Below, piece by piece: positions 13,933 to 21,696 of a DNA stretch of 22,922 bases. This DNA comes from Elusimicrobia bacterium UBA6262. Lineage in GTDB: Bacteria; CAYTYR01; UBA6262. Numbering within the stretch: the first letter of the stretch is position 1; each line of letters begins with the position of its first letter. The notes under the pieces were generated by a model, which saw only the letters and a program-made list of their open reading frames with translations, was not told where the DNA came from and did no database searches. The DNA is taken from contig DJVG01000015.1 in the NCBI GenBank assembly GCA_002441095.1, positions 3,281-26,202 on the forward strand. Reading direction: 5' to 3'. Both the position numbers and the translations under genes were made by a program.

Positions 13933-14011
13933 TTTTGATTGTTGATTGTTCATTGTTGATTGAAAAAGCTTCTGGTTCTTTCTATCAACTATCATCTATC
14001 AACTATCAACT
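13933..14011. repeat. heptamer hairpin element (AGTTGAT family), copy 2
   Basis: Left arm 13933-13968: four TGTTGAT-type units, the third being TGTTCAT, then TGAAAAAG. Right arm 13978-14011: CTTTCT then four ATCAACT-type units. Same design, same unit count and same variant third unit as the copy at 5193-5274. The right arm supplies the final codons and TGA stop of the DUF1844 gene. Confidence 0.85.
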
Positions 14012-14304
14012 TTCTTACTGGATTCTTCGACGTAATTTAGTTCCAGGTCAGCCAATACCCCTTCGATCATTTGCTGCTCTTTAGGATTCAGGTTCCCCTG
14101 GGTTTTCTTCTGCAGCATACGCAGCATATCGATCATGGATTTAGCCTGTTTTAGATCCTTTTGGACCTGGTTGCTGACCGGATGAACTTGTTTCCCCAGC
14201 CATGACCAGGCGGCCTGACTCAAGGAATAGACCAAACTTAAAAAACTGAGTTCTTCTTCATTAATTTTAGCTTCGGCTTTCTCTTTTTGTAATTCTTCAC
14301 CCAT
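13999..14304 (-). CDS. DUF1844 family protein
   Basis: 101 residues. The family pattern is clear: FLSLVYSLSQAAWSWLG near 21-37, then the DLKQAKSMIDMLRMLQKKTQGNLN stretch and a late LADLELNYVE. Function of the family is unknown; it is a small, mainly helical cytoplasmic protein. The ATG overlaps the gltX stop as TAATG, so it is coupled to gltX. The last residues (VDS) and stop codon lie in a heptamer repeat arm, so the native C-terminus may have been altered by repeat insertion. Confidence 0.88.
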   Translation of the reverse strand: MGEELQKEKAEAKINEEELSFLSLVYSLSQAAWSWLGKQVHPVSNQVQKDLKQAKSMIDMLRMLQKKTQGNLNPKEQQMIEGVLADLELNYVEESSKKVDS

Positions 14305-15728
14305 TACAGCCTCTCTACTGTTTGTTTAATCCGGGCTGCTACCCGTTCCTTCCCCAATACCGCAAGCATATCAAATAGGCCAGGGCCAGTGGTGCGGCCG
14401 CTTACTGCTACGCGCACCGGATGAAACACTTCCCCGGTTTTATAATTATTAGTTTCACATAGCTTGCGGACAGCTTGCTCCAAACCAACCACTGAAAAAT
14501 CCGCAGTATGAGATAATTCTGCTTCAACTTTCGATAAGATCTCTTTGACATTCGGTTTAGCCAGTGTTTTCCTGGCTTTATCATCAGCTATCACTACTGT
14601 GTCCAGAAAAAAGAAATCCACTAATTCAGGCAGTTCGCCAATAGTCCTGATCCGCTCCCGTTCCAGGGAAATAACCTGGCTAATATACCCTAAATCCGTG
14701 TTTTCGTCTATTAATTTCTTTTCTGCCAGGAATTTTTTTCCCAACTGCACCAGTTCTTCGGACGGCAGTTTATGACGGATATATTCGCCATTCAGCCATT
14801 TTAGTTTTTCCGGGTCAAAAATAGCCGCATTCTTGGCGCAACGGTCCAAAGAAAACTTCTCGATCATCTCGGCTACTGAAAAGATCTGCTGGCTATCTTC
14901 AGTAGCCCAACCCAGCAATACCAGGTAATTTATAATTGCTCCCGGTAAATAGCCCTGCTGGATATATTCATCCAGGGCCGCTGCTCCATGCCGTTTACTC
15001 AAACGGGCACCATCAGGTCCAAGGATCATCGGGATATGGGCAAATTCCGGTAATTCCCAGCCAAAAGCTTGATAGAGCATGATCTGCCGGGGAGTATTAG
15101 AAATGTGGTCATCACCGCGAATAACATTGGTAATAGCCATATCATGGTCATCACAGACCACGGCAAAATTATATACTGGCACCCCTGACGATTTCAGGAT
15201 CACAAAATCATCCAGAAGTGAATTATCAAACTGGATCGGCCCTTTAACCAGGTCATTGATCTTGGTTACTCCAGAATCAGGCATCCTGAATCGGATGACC
15301 GGCTTACGGCCTTCCTGTTCAAATTTCTTTTTCTGTTCTGCAGACAGCGACCGGCACTGGCCGTTATATTTAGGCGGCAGTTTCTGAGCCATCATTTCTT
15401 TGCGCCGCAGTTCCAGTTCTTCCGGAGAACAATAGCAGTGATACGCCTGGCCTTTTTGCACTAATTGAGCGGCATATTGCTGGTGTTTAGCTTTATGATC
15501 ACTTTGTAAGAAAGGACCTTCATCCCAGTTTAATCCCAGCCACTCCATACTGCGCAGGATCTGGGCGGTAGATTCCTCAGTGGAACGGGCCTCATCAGTA
15601 TCCTCAATGCGCAAGACAAAAACGCCTTTTTTGTTCCTGGCAAAAAGCCAATTAAACAAGGCTGTCCTGGCTCCCCCGATATGCAGGTACCCAGTAGGAG
15701 AAGGAGCAAACCGTACTCTAACAGTCAA
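14304..15728 (-). CDS. gltX: glutamyl-tRNA synthetase
   Basis: Class I synthetase charging tRNA-Glu, and tRNA-Gln too if non-discriminating. 474 residues, usual length. HIGH-type motif LHIGGA at 15-20 and KMSKS-type motif ARLSKRHG at 241-248. C98, C100 and C125 sit at the positions of the zinc ligands known from E. coli GluRS. The start is TTG at 15728 with GGGGG about 6 nt upstream; MTVRVRFAPSPTG is the standard N-terminus. Its own substrates, tRNA-Gln(CTG) and tRNA-Glu(CTC), lie downstream on the same strand. Whether it is discriminating cannot be read from sequence here. Confidence 0.97.
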   Translation of the reverse strand: MTVRVRFAPSPTGYLHIGGARTALFNWLFARNKKGVFVLRIEDTDEARSTEESTAQILRSMEWLGLNWDEGPFLQSDHKAKHQQYAAQLVQKGQAYHCYCSPEELELRRKEMMAQKLPPKYNGQCRSLSAEQKKKFEQEGRKPVIRFRMPDSGVTKINDLVKGPIQFDNSLLDDFVILKSSGVPVYNFAVVCDDHDMAITNVIRGDDHISNTPRQIMLYQAFGWELPEFAHIPMILGPDGARLSKRHGAAALDEYIQQGYLPGAIINYLVLLGWATEDSQQIFSVAEMIEKFSLDRCAKNAAIFDPEKLKWLNGEYIRHKLPSEELVQLGKKFLAEKKLIDENTDLGYISQVISLERERIRTIGELPELVDFFFLDTVVIADDKARKTLAKPNVKEILSKVEAELSHTADFSVVGLEQAVRKLCETNNYKTGEVFHPVRVAVSGRTTGPGLFDMLAVLGKERVAARIKQTVERL

Positions 15729-15805
15729 GTATAACCCCCAATTAAGATCAGTGTTAAGTTAAATGCAGTTTTAAGTTGAATACACTTCTCACTTATAACT
15801 TCTTC

Positions 15806-16678
15806 TTAATAGATTACTTTATTTAATGGATATTCAATAATTCCCTGGGCACCGGCCCGTTTCAGCTCCGGGATGATACGTTTAACTATTTTTTCTTCCA
15901 TGATCACTTCCAAAGCCACCCAGCCTTTTTTCGTCAAGCCTGACACGGTTGGGTTTTTTAGCGCCGGCAACACCGCCAGCACCTTCTTCAGGTTCGGATC
16001 AGCTACATTCATTTTCAAACCGACCATGCCTTCGGCAGCTAAGGCTCCCTTCAGCAAAATAGCCAAATTCTCAATTTTTCTTTTTTTCCAATTATCCCGT
16101 AAAGCCGCGGCATTGGCGATCAACCGGGTGGTTGATTGCAGCACGGTATCGATGATCCGCAGCTTGTTAGCCCGCAAGCTGGAACCAGTCTCGGTCAGTT
16201 CCACGATCGCATCGACCAGATCCGGGACCTTGGCTTCTGTCGCCCCCCAGGAAAACTCTACTTCAGCTTTCACTTTGTTCTGTCGCAGGTATTTCCTGAC
16301 GATATTCACTACTTCTGTAGCGATCCGCTTGTTCTTCAGGTCAGCGACCTTGTTAAAAGAAGAATTTTCGCTGACTGCCAACACCCATTTTACCGGTCGA
16401 TACCCGGTCTTGGCATAGATCAGCTCTGTGACTTCCTTTACTTTGGCGCCAGATTCCACGATCCAGTCATAGCCGGCCAGGCCCACATCAAAAACCCCGT
16501 CTTCTACGTATTTCGGGATCTCCTGGGTACGCACCAGCATTATTTCCAATTCCTCATCATCGCAGGAAGGGAAGTAACTGCGCTCGTTCACATATATATT
16601 CACCCCGGCCTTTTTAAACAACGCCAAAGTTGATTCCTGTAAGCTCCCTTTAGGAAACCCTAATTTTAATTTTTTCAT
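15806..16678 (-). CDS. hisG: ATP phosphoribosyltransferase, long form
   Basis: First enzyme of histidine biosynthesis, joining ATP and PRPP. About 290 residues with the C-terminal ACT-like regulatory domain (after about residue 210), so it is the long, HisZ-independent, histidine-feedback-inhibited form. Signatures: LGFPKGSLQE at the N-terminus, GYDWIVESGA, and the PRPP loop VELTETGSSLRANKL. The start is set at ATG 16678 because a GGGG site lies 9 nt upstream; ATGs at 16684 and 16693 are alternatives. Any longer reading frame starts inside a heptamer repeat and is unlikely. No other his genes are nearby. Confidence 0.95.
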   Translation of the reverse strand: MKKLKLGFPKGSLQESTLALFKKAGVNIYVNERSYFPSCDDEELEIMLVRTQEIPKYVEDGVFDVGLAGYDWIVESGAKVKEVTELIYAKTGYRPVKWVLAVSENSSFNKVADLKNKRIATEVVNIVRKYLRQNKVKAEVEFSWGATEAKVPDLVDAIVELTETGSSLRANKLRIIDTVLQSTTRLIANAAALRDNWKKRKIENLAILLKGALAAEGMVGLKMNVADPNLKKVLAVLPALKNPTVSGLTKKGWVALEVIMEEKIVKRIIPELKRAGAQGIIEYPLNKVIY

Positions 16679-16705
16679 TTTCATTTTCCCCATTTTAGTT
16701 TTTCT

Positions 16706-16733
16706 ATCAACTATCAACAATCAACTATAAACT
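16706..16733. repeat. heptamer tandem repeat, single arm (ATCAACT family)
   Basis: Four 7-bp units (ATCAACT, ATCAACA, ATCAACT, ATAAACT) between the response-regulator gene and hisG. It is the same family as the two hairpin copies, but no opposing arm was seen nearby. Confidence 0.8.
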
Positions 16734-16737
16734 TTTT

Positions 16738-18171
16738 CTATCTCTGCCAGATACAGATCCGGTTTTTCCCTTCTTTTTTTGCCTGATACATGGCTTCATC
16801 CGTCTTCTGGATAAAATCTTCTTTTAAAAACTTCTTTTCAAACTGGGCAATGCCTCCACTAATGGTAATTTTCCCGATATTTTTAAAGTACTCTTCATTT
16901 TGGGTGCTCGCTTCCACGGCCTCCCGGATCTTATCGGCAATGGCCATCCCTCCGATAGCTTCTGTTTCCGGCAGGATCATTACGAACTCTTCGCCGCCAT
17001 AACGGCACACAATATCTACTTCCCGGGCATTACTTTTGATCGTAGCGCTGATATGTCTTAAAATAGAATCCCCGGTCAAGTGGCCGAAACGGTCATTGTA
17101 GGATTTAAAATTATCAATGTCGAACATTACCAGTGAGAGCGGACGCCCGTAACGCTTGGCCCGGTTTATTTCTTTGACCAGTTGTTCCTGGAAATACCGA
17201 TTGTTAAATAAGCTGGTCAAGGCATCGGTAATGGCTAAATTCCTGACTTCTTCATATAAGCGCGCATTTTCAATGGCAACCGCGGCATAGTTGATAATAA
17301 TGGAAAGATAATTCAGGTCGTCCTCAGTAAAAACGGCCAACCCGTTATCTTTTTTATCAGTGACATTTAAAACACCATGCACTTTATCTTTATGCACCAG
17401 GGGTACGCTGATAAATGATTTACCCAGATAATGGGGCCGGCTTTCCCGTTTGGTACGCTCGTCACTTTCAATATCCTCAACCAGCATTGCTTCCCCATAT
17501 TTAATGACAAAGCCAGCAACTTTATCGCCGATCTTCATTTTAGTTTTATTGATAATTTCATCGGATAAACCGATCGCTCCTTTGATAATTAGCTGGCCAG
17601 TATCCTCATCCAGGAGCATTAAAGAGCCTTTTTCTGCTTTTAAAACTTCGGTTGATTTCTTGACGATAAAATCGATCAGTTCCCGCAAGTCCAGGATAGA
17701 AGACATCATTTTGCCTATTTCCAGCACTGATTCGAGTTTGTCTTTTTCTATTTTCAGGCTGGACAGCAACTCTTTATTTTCCAGGGACAGCCGTTGCTCT
17801 TCCAAGCCCCGCTTGATGATCATTTTAATGCGGTTGATATCAAACGGTTTGATGATATAGTCATACACACCGGCTTCCAGGGCTTTGATCGCTGTTTCGG
17901 TAGTGGCAAAAGCCGTCACCATCAAGACTACGGTTTCCCTGTGAGCTTCCCTGATCTGCTTCATTACTTCCATGCCGCTCATGTCCGTCAGCTTGATATC
18001 GACTATCGCTATATTAAAGAATTTCTTCTTTATTTGGTCTATCCCGGCGGCACCGTTTTCCGCTGTCGTGACATTATATCCTTCACGCACCAGCAGCGCT
18101 TCCAGCATTTCCCGGATAACTTTTTCATCATCAACGATAAGTAATTCTGGTCTGTCCGGTTTTTTAAGCAT
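16738..18171 (-). CDS. REC-GAF-GGDEF response regulator (diguanylate cyclase)
   Basis: 477 residues. Receiver domain 1-125 with D14-D15, phospho-acceptor D58, T86 and K108. A helical linker (about 125-150) leads to a GAF sensory domain (about 150-305), then GGDEF (about 312-475). The active-site motif is GGEEF at 392-396, and R383-x-x-D386 matches the product-inhibition I-site, so the enzyme should make cyclic di-GMP and be feedback inhibited. It lies 26 bp after the sensor kinase gene, which is probably its partner: phosphorylation at D58 would control cyclase output. The HD-GYP protein at 11624-12841 could degrade the product. Confidence 0.94.
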   Translation of the reverse strand: MLKKPDRPELLIVDDEKVIREMLEALLVREGYNVTTAENGAAGIDQIKKKFFNIAIVDIKLTDMSGMEVMKQIREAHRETVVLMVTAFATTETAIKALEAGVYDYIIKPFDINRIKMIIKRGLEEQRLSLENKELLSSLKIEKDKLESVLEIGKMMSSILDLRELIDFIVKKSTEVLKAEKGSLMLLDEDTGQLIIKGAIGLSDEIINKTKMKIGDKVAGFVIKYGEAMLVEDIESDERTKRESRPHYLGKSFISVPLVHKDKVHGVLNVTDKKDNGLAVFTEDDLNYLSIIINYAAVAIENARLYEEVRNLAITDALTSLFNNRYFQEQLVKEINRAKRYGRPLSLVMFDIDNFKSYNDRFGHLTGDSILRHISATIKSNAREVDIVCRYGGEEFVMILPETEAIGGMAIADKIREAVEASTQNEEYFKNIGKITISGGIAQFEKKFLKEDFIQKTDEAMYQAKKEGKNRICIWQR

Positions 18172-18197
18172 CGCTTTCGTCCATCCCTGGTCTTGGC

Positions 18198-20000
18198 TTA
18201 TGCCTGATTAACAAATTTGGGAAAGCTGATAATAAAGGTAGTCCCCTGGCCCAATCTGCTTTCTACTGAAATTGTACCCTGATGCTTCTTGACGATCTCG
18301 TTCACTATGGATAATCCCAGGCCAATACCCTTATCTTTGGTGGTAAAAAACGGCTGGAAAATACTTTTTACGTTTTCCTCTGGAATACCGACTCCGGTAT
18401 CTTTGATCTTGACTTTAATAAAATCTCTCTCTTCCATGCTGGTGATCGTTAACTCGCCACCAGCGCCCATCGCCTGTAAAGCGTTATTGATCAGGTTGTC
18501 AAAAATTTGTTTCAGCTGGTCCCGATCCGCTTTAATGACGCTTTTAATCTCCTGGAGATGTTTAATCACCTTGATCTCATGTAGCTCAGCCTGGTATTCT
18601 TGCACCGGCAGGATTTCTCCCAGCAACTCATTTATTTTGACGGTATTAAAGATCGGGCTGATCGGCTGCGAAAAGGTCAATATTTCCATCACGATCTTAT
18701 TGGCCCGGTCAGCTTCAGACTCGATATCAGAAATACTCTTATTGGCTTCTGTATCTGCGCTGTTTACTTTATCGCGCAGGAAATAAGCCGCCATTTTGAT
18801 GCCGGTCAGTGGATTTTTCAATTCATGGCTTACGGCCGCGGCAATCTGGCCAAGAGCCGCCATTTTTTCTGACTGCAGCAATTTTTTCTGCGCTTCTTTT
18901 AATTCTGCTGTCATGGTATTGAAAGAATCAGCTAATTCCTTCAGTTCATCATCAGTATCTACCTTGATCGTATGGTCAAAATCACTATTAGCAACTGCGA
19001 TCGCTCCCTGGCGCAGGCTTTCAATAGCCATAGTCAAAGGCCGGCCTACATAAAATCCAATAGCTAAGGCCAGCAATATGCTAAATCCGGCCATAAAGAT
19101 AATAGAGGACATGACTTTTCTTTTTATCTCCTGGAACCCTTCTTCGCTGGCCCGGATGTACAGGCTGCCGACCGCCTGGTTATTGGCATTAAACAAAGGG
19201 ATATAGCCATTAATATAGCTTGTGCCAAAGACTTCGTCTTCCCCGATATATTGCTTGCCTTTTTGCAGTACTGTTTCCACAATTTTCTGATTGGTTTTCG
19301 TACCCATTATCCTGGCGCCGTTAAGATCACGCAGGCTGCTGGAAACAATCGTTTCCCGCTGGAAAATAGCAGCTTGGGCGCCGATCAGGTCAGTGATCAA
19401 GTCTACAATACTGTGATCATTATTGAGTAGATACCCGGCGATTATTACTGCCCGTACGATACCATCAGGCTCTTTCACCGGCATGACTACCTTGATCATT
19501 AAGGCCTCGGTAAAATCCTTCTTAATGCCCTCGGCCTGCATTTCATGAATACTGACCAGCTCCGTAGAAACGATATCTTCGCCATCGATCGCCCTCTTAA
19601 AATAAGCCCGGTCAGCCAGGCTATCGCCTTTGAGCAGGGATTGGTTCCCCCTGGCAATAATCTTTCCTCGACGGTCAGCGATGGAAAGAATATCCAGATT
19701 ATTCTGCTCGGCCACGGCTTTTAAAAAAGCCGGCAGGTCATCCAGCGTGTCTGTATCAAAATAATACTTAACACGGCTGCTCTGGTCCCGGATAGTATAG
19801 CGCAGCTGATGTTTGATCTTATCATAAATAGCGACAGCGACATTCAAGTCGCTGACAATGCGTTGCTGGACTTCCCGTTGTATCCCTTTTAGTATCAGGT
19901 TAACGCTCATAAAAGACATGATAATAATAGGGATAAAAACAACAAATAGCAATACTACCCCTAATTTCAATTCAATTCTTTGCCGAATGAAATTGAACAT
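18198..20000 (-). CDS. membrane sensor histidine kinase with Cache-like sensor domain
   Basis: 600 residues. Transmembrane helix 1 about 13-35, an extracytoplasmic domain about 36-295 resembling a double Cache ligand-binding domain, transmembrane helix 2 about 297-318 and HAMP about 319-372. HisKA follows with phospho-acceptor H392 in AAVSHELKNPLTG, then HATPase_c with N505/N506 in DNLINNALQAM, DTGVG at 534-538 and GIGLGL at 558-563. All catalytic boxes are intact. ATG start with GGAG about 7 nt upstream and a good promoter. The partner is the REC-GAF-GGDEF protein just downstream. The signal it senses cannot be told; Cache domains usually bind small organic ligands. Confidence 0.95.
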   Translation of the reverse strand: MFNFIRQRIELKLGVVLLFVVFIPIIIMSFMSVNLILKGIQREVQQRIVSDLNVAVAIYDKIKHQLRYTIRDQSSRVKYYFDTDTLDDLPAFLKAVAEQNNLDILSIADRRGKIIARGNQSLLKGDSLADRAYFKRAIDGEDIVSTELVSIHEMQAEGIKKDFTEALMIKVVMPVKEPDGIVRAVIIAGYLLNNDHSIVDLITDLIGAQAAIFQRETIVSSSLRDLNGARIMGTKTNQKIVETVLQKGKQYIGEDEVFGTSYINGYIPLFNANNQAVGSLYIRASEEGFQEIKRKVMSSIIFMAGFSILLALAIGFYVGRPLTMAIESLRQGAIAVANSDFDHTIKVDTDDELKELADSFNTMTAELKEAQKKLLQSEKMAALGQIAAAVSHELKNPLTGIKMAAYFLRDKVNSADTEANKSISDIESEADRANKIVMEILTFSQPISPIFNTVKINELLGEILPVQEYQAELHEIKVIKHLQEIKSVIKADRDQLKQIFDNLINNALQAMGAGGELTITSMEERDFIKVKIKDTGVGIPEENVKSIFQPFFTTKDKGIGLGLSIVNEIVKKHQGTISVESRLGQGTTFIISFPKFVNQA

Positions 20001-20036
20001 TAAGTCTCCAGAAAACGGGTTACCGATCGTACATTA

Positions 20037-20065
20037 AGTATATCACAAAAACCTATACCTGTAAA
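20037..20065 (-). promoter_or_regulatory. sigma70-type promoter of the sensor kinase gene
   Basis: Minus strand TTTACA (20060-20065), 17-bp spacer, TATACT (20037-20042); 5 of 6 consensus matches in each hexamer. About 36 bp before the ATG. Confidence 0.75.
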
Positions 20066-20073
20066 GGTGATTT

Positions 20074-20098
20074 TTGGGATTAACCCAAAGACTAATCC
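20074..20098. repeat. inverted repeat between rimI and the sensor kinase promoter
   Basis: GGGATTA...TAATCCC, 7-bp stem, with an overlapping alternative TTGGG-N5-AACCC pairing. On the minus strand it is followed by A-rich rather than T-rich sequence, so it is not a standard terminator for the thiL-rimI unit. It may be an operator or a weak terminator. Confidence 0.4.
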
Positions 20099-20103
20099 CT
20101 TGA

Positions 20104-20565
20104 CTAACTGAAGGACCCCAAGTTGTAAAGCCACATAATAACGGCATCTTCCAGGTTGTCAGCGTAGTAATTCTTGCGGAGGGCAATATTCTTAAAACCA
20201 AGCTGCTCGTACAATCTTTGCGCAGCCAGGTTAGAGGCTCGTACTTCTAAAGTGGCTTTTTTCAAACCCAGTCTTTTGCCATCATATAAAATATAGAATA
20301 ACAGGTGTTTCCCCAGGCCTTGCCGCCGGTATTCAGGCTGGACAGCGATATTGATCAAATGAAGCTCATCTACTACCTGCCAGTACCCGGCATAGCCCAC
20401 TATCTCCTTGCCAGGCAGAGCCTTGGCAACGAAAAAGTGGCTGGTGGATATACGCAATTCCTGTTCAAACATGCCTCTGGTCCAGGGAACGGGAAAACTG
20501 GCTTGCTCAATTTTTAATACTGCGTCCAGGTCTTCTTCTTTCAGGCGTTCGTATTTAATATCCAT
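20104..20565 (-). CDS. rimI: ribosomal-protein-alanine N-acetyltransferase family (RimI-like GNAT)
   Basis: 153 residues, the normal RimI length. GNAT acetyltransferase: SFPVPWTRGMFEQEL near 23-37 is the RimI N-terminal signature, the acetyl-CoA loop is RRQGLGKHLL (80-89), and LEVRASNLAAQRLYEQLGF follows. The known role is acetylation of the N-terminal alanine of ribosomal protein S18, though such enzymes can be broader. It lies 1 bp after tsaB, the usual tsaE-tsaB-rimI order. Confidence 0.92.
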   Translation of the reverse strand: MDIKYERLKEEDLDAVLKIEQASFPVPWTRGMFEQELRISTSHFFVAKALPGKEIVGYAGYWQVVDELHLINIAVQPEYRRQGLGKHLLFYILYDGKRLGLKKATLEVRASNLAAQRLYEQLGFKNIALRKNYYADNLEDAVIMWLYNLGSFS

Positions 20566-20566
20566 A

Positions 20567-21259
20567 TCATTTCCCTTTTTTATTCCACTTCAATTCTGCT
20601 TCAGAAGGCCTGATATAATAAGGCCCAATCTTGCCCCAAGGCTGGGGAGAATATTCAGCACCAAGCAAACTGACCCAGGAAGCGGTTGGCCGCCAGGCAT
20701 TTGGTGCAGTAAAACCAGCCTTTTTAGGCCAAGACTGCAGCAGGGTTTCCTTAAGGGAAAATAACGCTTCACCAGTAAAAACTATATTTTGCGGATATTT
20801 TTTCAGGTCCCGGGCCAGTTTTTCCAGGTTCACCAGGCGATAGCTTGTGATCTTCTTGCACCCCCGGCCGGCAGAACAGCGATATAAAGCATAATAGACT
20901 TGTTCCTGTATAGCCGGTATTAATGGGCAGACCAGTGACTCGCTCACAGGCGCCATCGCCGCCAGGCAATCCAGGGTCGGAATACTGACCACTTCTTTAT
21001 GCAGCATCTGGGCCATGGTCCTGGCGACAGTGATCCCAATCCGTAATCCGGTAAATGATCCTGGCCCGGTTGATATAGCAATACGATTGATATCAGTAAA
21101 ACCTATTTTTTTTGCTAACATCATTTTTTCTATCGCCGGTAACAATTTTTCAGAGTGGTTCATAACCCCGGTCAGGTCAGCTTCAGCCAGTATTTTCCCG
21201 TTTCTGGATAAAGCTGCGCTGCCGATCTTCGTAGAAGTTTCTATCCCTAATACGATCAT
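20567..21259 (-). CDS. tsaB: tRNA threonylcarbamoyladenosine biosynthesis protein TsaB
   Basis: Non-catalytic partner of TsaD in making t6A37 on ANN-decoding tRNAs. About 230 residues. N-terminal ASKHA-type start IVLGIETSTKIGSAAL, NHSEKLLPAI and STGPGSFTGLRIG are family hallmarks. The start is ATG 21259, overlapping the tsaE stop as ATGA with GGAG about 7 nt upstream; an in-frame TTG at 21274 is possible but less likely. tsaD and tsaC are not in the window. Confidence 0.95.
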   Translation of the reverse strand: MIVLGIETSTKIGSAALSRNGKILAEADLTGVMNHSEKLLPAIEKMMLAKKIGFTDINRIAISTGPGSFTGLRIGITVARTMAQMLHKEVVSIPTLDCLAAMAPVSESLVCPLIPAIQEQVYYALYRCSAGRGCKKITSYRLVNLEKLARDLKKYPQNIVFTGEALFSLKETLLQSWPKKAGFTAPNAWRPTASWVSLLGAEYSPQPWGKIGPYYIRPSEAELKWNKKGK

Positions 21260-21696
21260 TTCTTCTTTCTCCAATCGGTCAGGATAACCTTGCGGGTATG
21301 TTCATCGATTCGGCGTAACTCGATCCGTAAATACTGTTTAGGCAAGAAGGGAGTGATCTTTTCTGCCCACTCCACCAGGGAAACACCCTGGCCGTAAAAA
21401 TATTCTTCATAACCCAATCCTTGAAGATCAGTCAATCCTTCCAGCCGGTATAAGTCAAAATGATACACCGGCATCTTGCCTGCGTATTCATTAATGATCT
21501 TAAAGGTGGGGCTATTGACATAGTCTTTCACCTGCAGGCCCCGGGCGATACCCTGGACCAGGCAAGTCTTTCCGGCGCCCAGCCCACCACTGAGACAGAC
21601 AAGATCACCAGGATTCAGCTGCCGGGCTAATTTTTGGCCAAAGCGTTGTGTCTCGGCAGCGGATTTTGTAATAATAATTTTACTTGAAATGCTCAT
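21256..21696 (-). CDS. tsaE: tRNA threonylcarbamoyladenosine biosynthesis ATPase TsaE
   Basis: P-loop ATPase that drives the TsaB-TsaD cycle in t6A synthesis. 146 residues, usual length. Walker A GGLGAGKT (37-44), NSPTFKIINEY (61-71), HFDLYRLE (79-86) and VEWAEK (108-113) are the family's conserved blocks. ATG start inside the end of thiL (17-bp overlap); its stop overlaps tsaB. Confidence 0.96.
   Translation of the reverse strand: MSISSKIIITKSAAETQRFGQKLARQLNPGDLVCLSGGLGAGKTCLVQGIARGLQVKDYVNSPTFKIINEYAGKMPVYHFDLYRLEGLTDLQGLGYEEYFYGQGVSLVEWAEKITPFLPKQYLRIELRRIDEHTRKVILTDWRKKK

Noticed and set aside
13809..14084. Plus-strand open frame of 91 codons over tRNA-Gln
   Set aside because: It covers a tRNA, a hairpin repeat and the antisense of the DUF1844 gene; no ribosome site or family match.
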